This document shows positions 32,335-40,042 of a DNA stretch of 40,042 bases, piece by piece. The position numbers and the translations under genes were made by a program. A model generated the notes under the pieces. It was not told the origin of the DNA, ran no database searches, and saw only the letters and a program-made list of their open reading frames with translations. Each line of letters starts with the position of its first letter. The first letter of the stretch is position 1. Source of the DNA: an uncultured Bacilli bacterium (GTDB lineage: Bacteria; Bacillota_I; Bacilli_A; RF39; UBA660); NCBI GenBank assembly GCA_934176955.1, contig CAKPOS010000012.1:1-40042 (forward strand). The letters are read 5' to 3'.

Positions 32335-33873
32335 ATGTTAAATGAAAAAGCTGTTAATTTATTAGAACAGGTAATAAAAAATATGGATAAGAATATATTA
32401 TTATTTTCTAAGAAATATGATGAAGAAGAATTTTCTTATGAATTTAAAAGTGAAATTAAAGTTAGTGAAAATGATTTTGAAAAGATAGAAAAAGAAATGA
32501 AAAGATTAAATCATCGTTTGTTTGTTAAGTTATTAAGAATAAGTGGCGTATATGTAGATGGTGATGCTAGTGGAGAAATGATTACTAGAATTTCTGGTAA
32601 GGCTTTTCCTAGTGAAGAAAAATTAAATGAATACTTAAGTTTTTTAGCAGAGGCTAAGATGAATGATCATAGAAAGCTTGGTCAAGATTTGGATTTATTT
32701 TGTTTTTCTGATTATGTAGGTGCGGGGTTACCTTTATATACTCCAAGAGGGACTATTGTTAAAGATGAACTTCAGAAAGAAATAGAGAGAGTTTGTAGAA
32801 AGTATGGATTTCAAAAGGTAAGTTGTCCTTCTTTAGCCAATATTTCTTTATTTGAGACTTCTGGTCATGCGAAAAAGTTTAATGATGAATTATTTAGAGT
32901 AAGTTCTCCAAAGGGACATGAGTTTGTTTTAAAACCTGTGCAGTGTCCACATCATACTCAAATTTATGCTTCTAAAATAAGAAGTTATCGTGATTTGCCA
33001 ATTAGGTATATGGAATCTGATAAGCAATATCGTGCTGAATTACCAGGTGCAGTTGGAAATAATTTATCAAGGGTATATGCTATTACTGTAGAGGATGGTC
33101 ATTCTTTTTGTAGGGTTGATCAAGTAAAGCAAGAAGTTATTCATATGTGTAATTTAATTCGAGATTTTTATTCTCGAATGGGACTATGGAATGAGGTATG
33201 GGTATCACTTTCTGTAAGAGATGGAGAGCATCTTGAAAAATATATTGGTGAACAATCAGATTGGGATATTTGTGAAAAGATGTTACAGGAAGTATCAGAT
33301 GAACTTGGATTACAGGCTAAGAGGTGTGAAGGTGAGGCTGCTTTGTATGGTCCTAAATTGGATTTTATGTTTAAGGATTCTTTGGGTAGAGAGATGCAAA
33401 TTCCTACTGTTCAAGTTGATTTTGCGACTCCTAAGAGATTTGATTTAAGTTATATCGATGAAAAAGGGAAAAAACAACATCCTGTTATGGTTCATCGAGC
33501 AGTACTTGGTTCTTATGAAAGATTTTTAGTATTATTGTTAGAGCAATTTAAAGGGATATTACCAATATGGTTATCTCCTGTTCAGGTCAATATTATTCCT
33601 GTTAATATTCGTTATCATGATTGTTATTGCAGAGAGTTATTTTCTCTTTTAAATGATGAAGAGATAAGAGTTTCTTATGATGATTCTAAAGAATCAATGA
33701 GCAAAAAAATGATGAATAGTAATAAATTAAAGAATCCTATTACTGTAATTATTGGAGATAGAGAAAGAGATAATCGTTTAGTTAGTTTTAGAAAATATGA
33801 TAGTAATGAAACAATTTCTATGGAAATTGAAGAATTTGTTCAATATTTAAAAAGAGAAATTAAGAAGAGATAG
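32335..33873 (+). CDS. thrS: Threonyl-tRNA synthetase without TGS domain and editing motifs
   Basis: 512 residues against about 640 in most bacteria. The class II core is complete: GAGLPLYTPRGT, zinc ligands C204 (PVQCPHH), H256 (EDGHSF) and H387 (MVHRAVLGSYERF), motif 2 around RAELPGAVGN, then the anticodon domain (VQVNIIPVN ... VSYDDSKESMSKKMMNSNKLKNP). The N-terminus has no TGS domain. The N2 editing domain is cut down: EEFSYEFKSEIKVSENDFEKIEKEMKRL, which matches its first part, runs straight into FVKLLRISGVYVDGD, which matches its last. Both the HxxxH and the CRGPH editing motifs are absent. Charging is expected; clearing Ser-tRNA-Thr is not. The gene follows a Thr T-box. Confidence 0.95.
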   Translation: MLNEKAVNLLEQVIKNMDKNILLFSKKYDEEEFSYEFKSEIKVSENDFEKIEKEMKRLNHRLFVKLLRISGVYVDGDASGEMITRISGKAFPSEEKLNEYLSFLAEAKMNDHRKLGQDLDLFCFSDYVGAGLPLYTPRGTIVKDELQKEIERVCRKYGFQKVSCPSLANISLFETSGHAKKFNDELFRVSSPKGHEFVLKPVQCPHHTQIYASKIRSYRDLPIRYMESDKQYRAELPGAVGNNLSRVYAITVEDGHSFCRVDQVKQEVIHMCNLIRDFYSRMGLWNEVWVSLSVRDGEHLEKYIGEQSDWDICEKMLQEVSDELGLQAKRCEGEAALYGPKLDFMFKDSLGREMQIPTVQVDFATPKRFDLSYIDEKGKKQHPVMVHRAVLGSYERFLVLLLEQFKGILPIWLSPVQVNIIPVNIRYHDCYCRELFSLLNDEEIRVSYDDSKESMSKKMMNSNKLKNPITVIIGDRERDNRLVSFRKYDSNETISMEIEEFVQYLKREIKKR

Positions 33874-33901
33874 ATTAAAAATTGCTTTGTATTTTTTGAA
33901 A

Positions 33902-33931
33902 TTCACAAAATATTTTTATTCTTGTTATAAT
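33902..33931 (+). promoter_or_regulatory. Promoter of the S1-domain gene
   Basis: TTCACA (33902-33907), 18-bp spacer, TATAAT (33926-33931) preceded by TGT (extended -10 like). A second TATAAT lies at 33959-33964. Confidence 0.5.
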
Positions 33932-33987
33932 TCATTTTAAAAATAGTTGAAAAAATGTTATAATATTAACCGAATGGTGGTGGTACT

Positions 33988-34350
33988 TTGCCAAGGGTAA
34001 ATCAAAAAGATATTATTCAAGTAAAAATTACAGGAATTCAAAAATATGGGGCATTTGCTTCTGTAGGAGATGATGACTATAAGGGATTAATTCATATTTC
34101 TGAAATTTCTTATGGTTATGTTAAAGATGTTCATGATTTTGTTCATATTGGGGATAACATTTATGCTGAGGTAATTCAAGTGGATAATCATGATAAAAAG
34201 ATGAAACTTAGTATTAAAGATATCGACTACAAAAAGAGTGGAGTCAAGTTAAAAAGAATGTCTGAGACAAAGAGTGGTTTTCAACCTTTAGAAGATCATT
34301 TGGAAGAATGGATAAATAAGAAAATAAAAGATATTGCAAATGAATTTTAA
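33988..34350 (+). CDS. S1 RNA-binding domain protein (YugI/GSP13-like)
   Basis: 120 residues. Residues about 7-76 are one S1 domain: IIQVKITGIQKYGAFASVGDDDYKGLIHISEIS, then HIGDNIYAEVIQVDNHDKKMKLSIKDID. The remainder is a basic linker and a helical tail (LEDHLEEWINKKIKDIANEF). Bacillus YugI (general stress protein 13) has this size and layout and associates with ribosomes. The start is TTG behind GGTGGTGG, five bases away; no nearby ATG is in frame. A terminator follows at 34395. Confidence 0.88.
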   Translation: MPRVNQKDIIQVKITGIQKYGAFASVGDDDYKGLIHISEISYGYVKDVHDFVHIGDNIYAEVIQVDNHDKKMKLSIKDIDYKKSGVKLKRMSETKSGFQPLEDHLEEWINKKIKDIANEF

Positions 34351-34394
34351 TTCGAATATAAAGGGCTTTATTCAATTAAAATTCATTATTGGAG

Positions 34395-34424
34395 ATACAA
34401 CTAAAATTTAGTTGTATTTTTTTT
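34395..34424 (+). terminator. Terminator of the S1-domain gene
   Basis: ATACAACTA (34395-34403) pairs perfectly with TAGTTGTAT (34409-34417) around AAATT, followed by eight T residues. Confidence 0.85.
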
Positions 34425-34531
34425 GTAAGGTTGTGTTAAACTTTATGATTGGTAAAGTAAAAAGTATATTATGATTAGTATAGCTATAGAAGGATATTTT
34501 TTAATTATTTATCTTTGTCGTAAAAATATTA

Positions 34532-34560
34532 TTGATTATTGAAACAGAAAATGCTAGAAT
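34532..34560 (+). promoter_or_regulatory. Promoter of the 34585 gene
   Basis: TTGATT (34532-34537), 17-bp spacer, TAGAAT (34555-34560), 25 bp upstream of the start. Confidence 0.5.
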
Positions 34561-34584
34561 AATACTCATTTGAAGGAGGAAGAA

Positions 34585-35409
34585 ATGATGAAAATACAAA
34601 TGTTTAATCAAATTTTTAATTATCTAGCAAGTGAAGTTTTAGATAACTATTTAGGAACAAAAAAAGAACCAGACTCTCATAAAATTACTCATTTAGATGA
34701 ACTAGAGGAAATACTAAATCAAGCAAAAGGAATAGATTTAAACTTATTAAAATTAAAGGGACAAGTAGAAGAAGTTCGAGCAGAAGAATGGGATTATGAA
34801 AATGGATTGAAATATATTATTTGTGAATTTGATTATTGTAAAAAAAATGGAGAAAAGGGAACTTTAGAAAAAAGAATTTTAACCGCAGATTTTTTAACTA
34901 ACCCCATAATGATGTTAGATTTTTCAAGAAAAAGAGTAGCTTTAGAGCAACTTCTAGCTTCACGTTCAACACCTGTTAATTTATTTCCTGAAGAAAAAAG
35001 AACTATTGAAATTAAAGAGATGTCTGTTTCGTTAAATGGTTTATGTGTTGGTTGTTTTAAAGAGATAAAGAATTTAAAAACAAAACAATTATTAAAAGAA
35101 GAATACATTCCTTATTATTCAGTCATTACAGAAGATAAGATGGTTAAAGATTTTATTCAGTTCTGTGGATGTGGAGATAATTCATTAGAAATTCTTTATG
35201 ATAATTCTAAACCTATATATGCTCAATTTTCTAAAAATCGTTCTGTAGAAATGATAGGATTTTCTTCTACCAATGAAGAAGATATTCAAAAAATGGTAAG
35301 TTTTATTCATCAAGAAGTAGAGGCAATTATTCAAAAAATATCTTCTAATATAAAGATTTATGGAAGAACTGGTGACGTAAAGAAAAAAACAAGAAAAATA
35401 GAATCTTAA
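34585..35409 (+). CDS. Unknown 274-residue cytoplasmic protein
   Basis: I do not recognise this protein. The start is the first of two ATGs behind a strong AAGGAGG (34573-34579). An in-frame TTG further up contains that ribosome binding site. Residues about 1-60 are helical (FNQIFNYLASEVLDNYLG). About 60-120 are mixed, with ICEFDYCKKNGEKGTLEKRIL. Later parts show FIQFCGCGDNSLEILYDNSKP. Five to six cysteines, including CVGC and CGC, might bind metal. The tail is basic (VKKKTRKIES). It is a single-gene unit with its own promoter. Confidence 0.7.
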   Translation: MMKIQMFNQIFNYLASEVLDNYLGTKKEPDSHKITHLDELEEILNQAKGIDLNLLKLKGQVEEVRAEEWDYENGLKYIICEFDYCKKNGEKGTLEKRILTADFLTNPIMMLDFSRKRVALEQLLASRSTPVNLFPEEKRTIEIKEMSVSLNGLCVGCFKEIKNLKTKQLLKEEYIPYYSVITEDKMVKDFIQFCGCGDNSLEILYDNSKPIYAQFSKNRSVEMIGFSSTNEEDIQKMVSFIHQEVEAIIQKISSNIKIYGRTGDVKKKTRKIES

Positions 35410-35469
35410 TGATTATTTCCTATTTTTTTCTATTGATTTAGGAAAAGAATTTAGAAGTATTTTCATTAT

Positions 35470-35828
35470 ATGTTTAAAGATAATCTGTCTATAACAAATC
35501 AGAGGTGGGGAGTATTATCTTTTTTTAATGATAAAATAACTGAGCAATTTAAGAAACCAATCGATAGGGATAGAAAATATTTATTTTATCTTAATGAATT
35601 TGTACTAAAAAGTAGGAATTATGGATGGAAAAATTGTTTTTATGGGTGAATGAATATTGGCGATAAATACTTAAATTTAATTTTTCTCTATGAAATATGG
35701 CAAGATGTAGGGATATTGCTTATGGGAAATTTTGTTTGGAACTTATCGTTATGTTTTTAAGTATTTGGTATGTATTGTTAGAAAATGAAGAAGTATTAAT
35801 AGATGAAGAAAAGATATTAAAAAAGTAA
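35470..35828 (+). pseudogene. Probable remnant of an unknown gene
   Basis: ATG 35470 opens a 59-codon frame (MFKDNLSITNQRWGVLSFF ...) that stops at TGA 35647-35649 and continues in the same frame from ATG 35650 for 36 codons (MNIGDKYLNLIFLYEIWQDVG). A shift to another frame gives FCLELIVMFLSIWYVLLENE and onward to a stop at 35826. Together this reads like a gene of about 115 residues with one stop and one frameshift. No family match is known to me. Chance short frames in AT-rich DNA are the alternative. Confidence 0.35.
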
Positions 35829-35838
35829 AAATACATTC

Positions 35839-36918
35839 TTAAAAATGGGAATGATTTTTTATTTTTTTTTCTAAAACAAGAATGTTTTCCAAATGTTGTT
35901 TTTTCTTTTCTTCACTTCGCAAGGGAGTATCTTTTCCTTTAAGAAGGGTATTGATTGGGGTGGATATTTTTTTCTTATCATTTTGAGAAAAGTGGGGAAT
36001 ACCGTACTTAGTTAAGGTGTTTTTTTGATTTTGATAAAAGATTTTAGCATAATTTATTGCCTTAGAGAAAAGTTCTTTTTCTTCTTGATTTAATGAAGAG
36101 TATTGAATGTGATTTAAAAATACTTCACTGGTGATAAAACTATAAATTAATTCGTTAGAAATAGAGGAAAGTTTAGGGTGATTAATAATCTCTGTAAGAC
36201 TTTTACAAGTATAATCATCATTTAAGAAAATACTTGATACTTTATCGGGTAAAGGAAATTCTTTATTCGTAGAAAGAATAAAATGTGTTTCTTTATATCT
36301 TTTTTGCATTAATAAAATATACCAATTTATTGTATCGATTGGATCATAAGAAAAATAATCAATCATAAATTGTTGCTCAATTTTATCATAAATATTTTTA
36401 ATATAATCTAATTGATTAGGATACTTTTGTAAAAAATATTTTTTTGCCTTTTGAATCCCATATAAATTTGCTCCAATTTCTGAAGAATATTTATCATGAT
36501 AAAAAAGATAATCATCACTAAAATCAAATCTTCGAATATTTTCCTCAATATATTTTAAGTAACCTTCTAAAGTATTTATGGAGAAAAAACTATCTTGATA
36601 TAGATGCCTTATTTCATGACAACAAACAAATAGTAAATCAAATTGACATAAATTATCATCTTCTATTTTTAAAAAGTGATTTAAAAAAATTGTAATTTCT
36701 TTCAAATGTTGATTATAAAATCCACGAGAATTAAAAGGGAAGGCAAAAGTAAATATTTTTTCTATTAAGTCGTATTCTTTAGAAGAAAATATTTTATGGT
36801 AAAATTCTAGTGTAGTAACAGGAAAAATATGACAATCAAGATGATTTTCTTGTAATTCTTTTTTTGTAGTTTGATAAATAAATTCTTTCATTTCATGAAT
36901 TTTCTTTTTATTATTCAT
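35839..36918 (-). CDS. Unknown HExxH (zinc metalloprotease-like) protein
   Basis: 359 residues, no signal peptide. HEIRH at 101-105 (FVCCHEIRHLYQDS) is a zincin signature, and YSSEIGANLYG (144-154, E147) is a plausible third ligand. Both lie in helical context. IFLNHFLKI before and NTLEGYLKYIEENIRRF between fit a helical metallopeptidase core. The C-terminal 80 residues are basic. I cannot assign a family. The start follows GGAGG (36930-36926 region) and a TGnTATAAT extended -10 (minus strand, 36952-36947). A weak hairpin with T run (CATTC/GAATG, about 35826-35853) may terminate it. Confidence 0.7.
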   Translation of the reverse strand: MNNKKKIHEMKEFIYQTTKKELQENHLDCHIFPVTTLEFYHKIFSSKEYDLIEKIFTFAFPFNSRGFYNQHLKEITIFLNHFLKIEDDNLCQFDLLFVCCHEIRHLYQDSFFSINTLEGYLKYIEENIRRFDFSDDYLFYHDKYSSEIGANLYGIQKAKKYFLQKYPNQLDYIKNIYDKIEQQFMIDYFSYDPIDTINWYILLMQKRYKETHFILSTNKEFPLPDKVSSIFLNDDYTCKSLTEIINHPKLSSISNELIYSFITSEVFLNHIQYSSLNQEEKELFSKAINYAKIFYQNQKNTLTKYGIPHFSQNDKKKISTPINTLLKGKDTPLRSEEKKKQHLENILVLEKKIKNHSHF

Positions 36919-36994
36919 TCTATTTCCTCCTTAAAATATGTGCTTTATTATAGCAGAAATTCCTTAAAAATAAATAGAATACGATGAATTTTAA

Positions 36995-37023
36995 TTGTAA
37001 AACGATATAAAGTATACTATAAT
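36995..37023 (+). promoter_or_regulatory. Promoter of the fhs-hemW operon
   Basis: TTGTAA (36995-37000), 17-bp spacer, TATAAT (37018-37023), 29 bp upstream of the fhs start. Confidence 0.65.
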
Positions 37024-37051
37024 ATTAGTAATTTAGAAAGGAAGAAGAAAA

Positions 37052-38677
37052 ATGGATATTGAAATTGCACAGCAAGCTAAAAAGAAAGAAATTTTAGAGA
37101 TTGCTAAGGAGTTAGGTGTAGAAAAATACTTAGAAAGTTATGGAAAAGATAAAGGGAAAATTGATTTTTCTAAGGTAAAGTCTCCTCGAAAGGGAAAGTT
37201 GATTTTAGTAACAGCAATTTCTCCTACTCCTTATGGAGAAGGGAAGACTACTGTTAGTATTGGATTAAATGATGGGTTAAGAAAGCTTGGAAAAAATTCT
37301 CTTGCTGTTTTAAGAGAGCCATCTTTAGGACCGGTTTTTGGAATAAAAGGAGGAGCAACTGGTGGAGGTTATGCGCAAGTAGTTCCTATGGAAGAGATTA
37401 ATTTACATTTTACTGGGGATTTTCATGCGATTACTTCTGCTAATAATTTGATTAGTGCAGCAATTGATAATCATCTTTATTTTGGTAATTCTCTTTCGAT
37501 TGATCCAGAACAAATTTGTTTTCATCGTTGTCTAGATGTAAATGATCGTGCTCTTCGACATCTTTTTCTAAATAATAGACAGGAGTCTTTTTCCATCACC
37601 GCTGCAAGTGAAATCATGAGTATCCTTTGCTTAGCGAATGACTTTAACGATTTGAAAGAGAGATTGGGAAGTATTTTAGTTGCTTTTAATACTTCAAAAG
37701 AACCTATCTATGTAAAAGATTTAAAGTTAGAAGGAGCTTTAGCACTACTTTTAAAAGAGGCAATTAAGCCAAATTTAGTTCAAAGTTTAGAGAACAATCC
37801 TGTACTGATTCATGGGGGTCCTTTTGCTAATATTGCGCATGGTTGTAACAGTGTTATTGCTACTAATTTAGGATTAAAATTAGCTGATTATGTTATTACT
37901 GAAGCTGGTTTTGGTTCAGATTTAGGTGCTGAAAAATTCTTTGATATCAAATGTCGAAGTGCCAAGTTAAAGCCAGACGCAGTTGTTTTAGTTGTCACTA
38001 CTAAAGCTTTAAAATATCAAGGAGGAATTTCTAAAGAAAATATTCAAAAAGAATCATTAGAAGGAATTCGTAAAGGATTATCTAATCTAGAAGTTCATTT
38101 AGAGAATATTTGCAAATTTACTAAGAATATTGTTGTTGCTTTAAATCAATATACTACAGATACCTTAGCAGAAATTGAATTCATAAAAGAATTTGTTCAA
38201 GAAAAAAAATATGCTTTTGCGACTATTACTTCTTATCAAAATGGCGGAGAAGGTTCTCTTGATTTAGCTAAAGAGGTAATTCAACTATGTAATCAGAAAA
38301 ATGATTTTTCTCTTCTTTATCCAAATTCTCTTTCTCTTTTAGAAAAAATAGAAATATTAGCCCATGAAATTTATCATGCTTCTTCTTTAAAAATTAGTGA
38401 AGAAATCAAAGAAAAACTAAAAATGTATGAAGAAATGGGATATCAAAGCTTTCCTATTTGTGTTGCCAAAACACAGTATTCTATCAGTGATAATCCTTTA
38501 GTATTAGGTTATCCAAAAGATTATGAAATCAAAATTGATGATGTTAATATTGATACAGGAGCAAAATTTGTTGTTGTTTATTTAGGAAATATTATGACTA
38601 TGCCAGGATTACCTCTTCATCCTAATTATGAACAAATTGATATTGATGAAAAGGGAAGGATAACTGGTTTATTCTAA
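37052..38677 (+). CDS. fhs: Formate-tetrahydrofolate ligase
   Basis: 541 residues, close to the usual 555. The enzyme makes 10-formyl-THF from formate, THF and ATP. The P-loop SPTPYGEGKTT (57-67) is diagnostic. Further family strings are REPSLGPVFGIKGGATGGGYAQVVPMEEINLHFTGD (given in part), HGGPFANIAHGCNS, TEAGFGSDLGAEKF and NIMTMPGLPLHP near the C-terminus. The start ATG follows AAAGGAAG. The stop overlaps the hemW start by one base (TAATG), so the two are co-translated, though no pathway joins them directly. Confidence 0.96.
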   Translation: MDIEIAQQAKKKEILEIAKELGVEKYLESYGKDKGKIDFSKVKSPRKGKLILVTAISPTPYGEGKTTVSIGLNDGLRKLGKNSLAVLREPSLGPVFGIKGGATGGGYAQVVPMEEINLHFTGDFHAITSANNLISAAIDNHLYFGNSLSIDPEQICFHRCLDVNDRALRHLFLNNRQESFSITAASEIMSILCLANDFNDLKERLGSILVAFNTSKEPIYVKDLKLEGALALLLKEAIKPNLVQSLENNPVLIHGGPFANIAHGCNSVIATNLGLKLADYVITEAGFGSDLGAEKFFDIKCRSAKLKPDAVVLVVTTKALKYQGGISKENIQKESLEGIRKGLSNLEVHLENICKFTKNIVVALNQYTTDTLAEIEFIKEFVQEKKYAFATITSYQNGGEGSLDLAKEVIQLCNQKNDFSLLYPNSLSLLEKIEILAHEIYHASSLKISEEIKEKLKMYEEMGYQSFPICVAKTQYSISDNPLVLGYPKDYEIKIDDVNIDTGAKFVVVYLGNIMTMPGLPLHPNYEQIDIDEKGRITGLF

Positions 38678-39753
38678 TGTATATTTATATTCATATTCCT
38701 TTTTGTTCACATATTTGTTCCTATTGTGATTTTCCTAAGATGCTATATCAAGAAAAGTTTGTTCAAAAATACTTAAAAGAGTTAGCAAAAGAAATAGATA
38801 AAAGGTATCAAGATGAAGAAGTATTTTCTATTTATCTAGGTGGAGGAACTCCTACTTCTTTAAGCTTAGAAGAATTAAAATACTTATTAGAACTGACTAA
38901 AAAATTTAAAAGAAGAAGTCAAATTGAGTTTACAATAGAATCTAATATTGAAAGTTTAACCAAAGAAAAGATAAAATTATTAAAAGAATATGGCGTAAAT
39001 AGAATTAGTTTAGGTGTTCAATCTTTTCAAGATAAAAATTTAAAAATATTAGGAAGATGTCATACAAGGGATATGGTAGAAAATAAGATACAAGAAATCA
39101 AAGAAGAAGGATTTACTAATATTTCTATCGATTATATTTATGGGGTATCTGATGATTTAAAAGAAATAGAGGAAGATATGAATATTTTTCTTGAATTAGA
39201 TATTCCTCATTTTTCAGCCTATTCTCTAATTATTGAAAAAAATACTATCTTTGGTATTCAAAAAAGAGAATATATTGATGAAGAAAAAGAATATATGATG
39301 TATAAATTTATTCAACAAACTTTAGAAAAAAATCATTATCAGCATTATGAAATATCTAATTATGCAAAAGAAGGATATCAATCATTGCATAATTTAAATT
39401 ATTGGAATAATGGTTCTTATTATGGTTTTGGATTAGGGGCTGTTAGTTATATCAACCATCAAAGAATTACTAATACTTTAAATTTTAGTAAGTATTTAGA
39501 AGGAAATTACTATCAAGAAATCATTAATGAAGATGAAAAATTAAGAATTTCTAATGAATTTATTTTAGGGTTAAGAAAAATGGAAGGAATAGATGTTGAT
39601 ATTTTTTATGAAAAATATCAAAAAAATATTTTAGAAATTCCTCAAGTTAAAGAGTTAATTGAAGAAAAAAAATTAATTTTAAAAGATCATCATCTCTTTA
39701 TTTCGGATAAATATTTCTATTTATCGAATGAAATTTTAATTCATTTTATTTAA
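38677..39753 (+). CDS. hemW: Radical SAM protein HemW
   Basis: 358 residues. The radical SAM motif is C10-x3-C14-x2-C17 (IPFCSHICSYCDF). GGGTPTSL (55-62) is the SAM-binding glycine segment, and RISLGVQSFQDKNLKILGR is the HemW/HemN family signature. HYEISNYAKEG and the HNLNYWNNGSYYGFGLGAVSY string mark the C-terminal part. The CDF rather than CNF context and the length fit HemW, a heme-binding/heme-trafficking protein, rather than the coproporphyrinogen oxidase HemN. It overlaps fhs by one base. Confidence 0.9.
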   Translation: MYIYIHIPFCSHICSYCDFPKMLYQEKFVQKYLKELAKEIDKRYQDEEVFSIYLGGGTPTSLSLEELKYLLELTKKFKRRSQIEFTIESNIESLTKEKIKLLKEYGVNRISLGVQSFQDKNLKILGRCHTRDMVENKIQEIKEEGFTNISIDYIYGVSDDLKEIEEDMNIFLELDIPHFSAYSLIIEKNTIFGIQKREYIDEEKEYMMYKFIQQTLEKNHYQHYEISNYAKEGYQSLHNLNYWNNGSYYGFGLGAVSYINHQRITNTLNFSKYLEGNYYQEIINEDEKLRISNEFILGLRKMEGIDVDIFYEKYQKNILEIPQVKELIEEKKLILKDHHLFISDKYFYLSNEILIHFI

Positions 39754-39756
39754 GAA

Positions 39757-39785
39757 TTGTAATTTTTATTAAAGTGTGCTATGAT
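39757..39785 (+). promoter_or_regulatory. Promoter of the candidate RNA
   Basis: TTGTAA (39757-39762), 17-bp spacer, TATGAT (39780-39785). The expected start, near 39792, coincides with the 5' arm of the closing stem of the downstream RNA. Confidence 0.55.
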
Positions 39786-39791
39786 ATATAT

Positions 39792-39911
39792 AGATGAGGA
39801 AAAATTTTAATCAAAGTGGAAGACAAGTAAATCTTATAAACTCTCAGGAATATATTATAAGAAATTCGTAATTACTAACAATTCCCCTACACAAGTTTCC
39901 TCATCTTTTTT
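39792..39911 (+). ncRNA. Candidate structured RNA or leader of about 120 nt
   Basis: The element starts at a predicted promoter start site with GATGAGGAAA (39793-39802), which pairs perfectly with TTTCCTCATC (39896-39905), followed by six T: a long-range stem that doubles as terminator. Inside, TCTTATAA (39832-39839 region) pairs with TTATAAGA (about 39855-39862) around a loop containing ACTCTCAGG, and GTGG may pair with CCTAC near the base. The layout is that of a riboswitch with intrinsic terminator or a stand-alone sRNA. It has no T-box, SAM, purine or THF signature that I can find. It ends 58 bp before the gene at 39970. Confidence 0.55.
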
Positions 39912-39969
39912 ATGAAGGAAGATTTATTATTGTAATATACAAATAAAAATTAGATTGGAGGGGGAAAAG

Positions 39970-40042
39970 ATGAATAATCCATTAAATTTATATCCTCATA
40001 ATTTAGAAGGATATGATGAAGCTAAAAAAGCTTATCAAGAAG
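39970..40042 (+). CDS. 5' end of a gene, possibly a DEAD/DEAH-type helicase (runs off the window)
   Basis: ATG 39970 follows a strong GGAGGGGG (39957-39964). Twenty-four residues are visible: MNNPLNLYPHNLEGYDEAKK and then AYQE. The LYPHN..GY..A opening resembles the N-terminus of helicases of the DEAD/DEAH family in gut Firmicutes, where a GTGKS motif follows. That is recollection, and the motif itself lies beyond the window. It may be controlled by the structured element at 39792-39911. Confidence 0.6.
   Translation, partial: MNNPLNLYPHNLEGYDEAKKAYQE

Noticed and set aside
39792..39911. Glycine riboswitch, suggested by AAACTCTCAGG
   Set aside because: The rest of the glycine aptamer core (ACCGAAGG, GGTGAAA, CAAAAGGAC) is absent, and the match sits in a simple hairpin loop.
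39792..39911. T-box leader for the gene at 39970
   Set aside because: There is no GGTGGTACC-type sequence, unlike the two clear T-boxes at 29 and 32 kb.
1..40042. TGA read as Trp (mycoplasma-type code), given the AT-rich genome
   Set aside because: TGA ends valS and the glycosyltransferase at sensible lengths, and conserved Trp positions use TGG.

Overview
The window is AT-rich, densely coded DNA from a low-GC Gram-positive bacterium (Bacillota). TGA is a true stop (it ends valS and the family 2 glycosyltransferase) and Trp is TGG, so this is genetic code 11, not a mycoplasma code. Strong Shine-Dalgarno sites, TTGACA/TATAAT promoters, T-box leaders, a sortase with its cell-wall substrate and a sporulation-type sigma factor fit a spore-forming or formerly spore-forming relative of gut Bacilli/Erysipelotrichia. 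That placement is inference. I see no tRNA, rRNA, CRISPR array, transposase or phage gene.

Layout. 1-12.1 kb: a partial gene and an unknown membrane protein on the minus strand, then mostly plus-strand genes: a two-domain HD protein with a degenerate alarmone-hydrolase-like C-terminus, radC, a catalytically decayed polysaccharide deacetylase-like protein, a GNAT enzyme, unknown proteins, a SpoIIID-like regulator, topA, a pro-sigma-K-like factor, an MTA/SAH nucleosidase-like protein and a DUF2974 hydrolase. 12.06-12.30 kb: a palindromic, MITE-like element. 12.7-22.6 kb: a cell-surface block with a class B-like sortase, its 1416-residue vWA/MucBP-type substrate (PPKTG), an M23 peptidase and, on the minus strand, two tandem NAGPA-like phosphodiester glycosidases plus a DUF6273-like membrane protein. 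Strand composition suggests this block is inverted relative to its flanks.

22.7-28.9 kb: an unknown protein, a membrane-bound glycosyltransferase, a very divergent RtcB-like RNA ligase homologue followed one base later by a histidine phosphatase, a two-TM SpaA-like protein, a CobW-type metal GTPase and an HD phosphohydrolase. 29.0-33.9 kb: valS and thrS, each behind a T-box (specifiers read as GUA and ACU). Between them sits an extra strong promoter, a 27-codon ORF and a strong terminator. The ThrRS lacks the TGS and editing motifs. 34-40 kb: an S1-domain protein, an unknown protein, a probable gene remnant, an HExxH protein, fhs overlapping hemW, a candidate structured RNA with its own promoter and terminator, and the start of another gene.

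How they work together: the sortase and its substrate form a translationally coupled pair, and the SpaA-like membrane protein has the same unusual TTGACA-N17-TACCAT promoter, so it may be co-expressed. The sigma-K-like and SpoIIID-like proteins point to late mother-cell sporulation control. The RtcB-like/phosphatase pair is the best candidate here for an undescribed RNA-processing or repair module.
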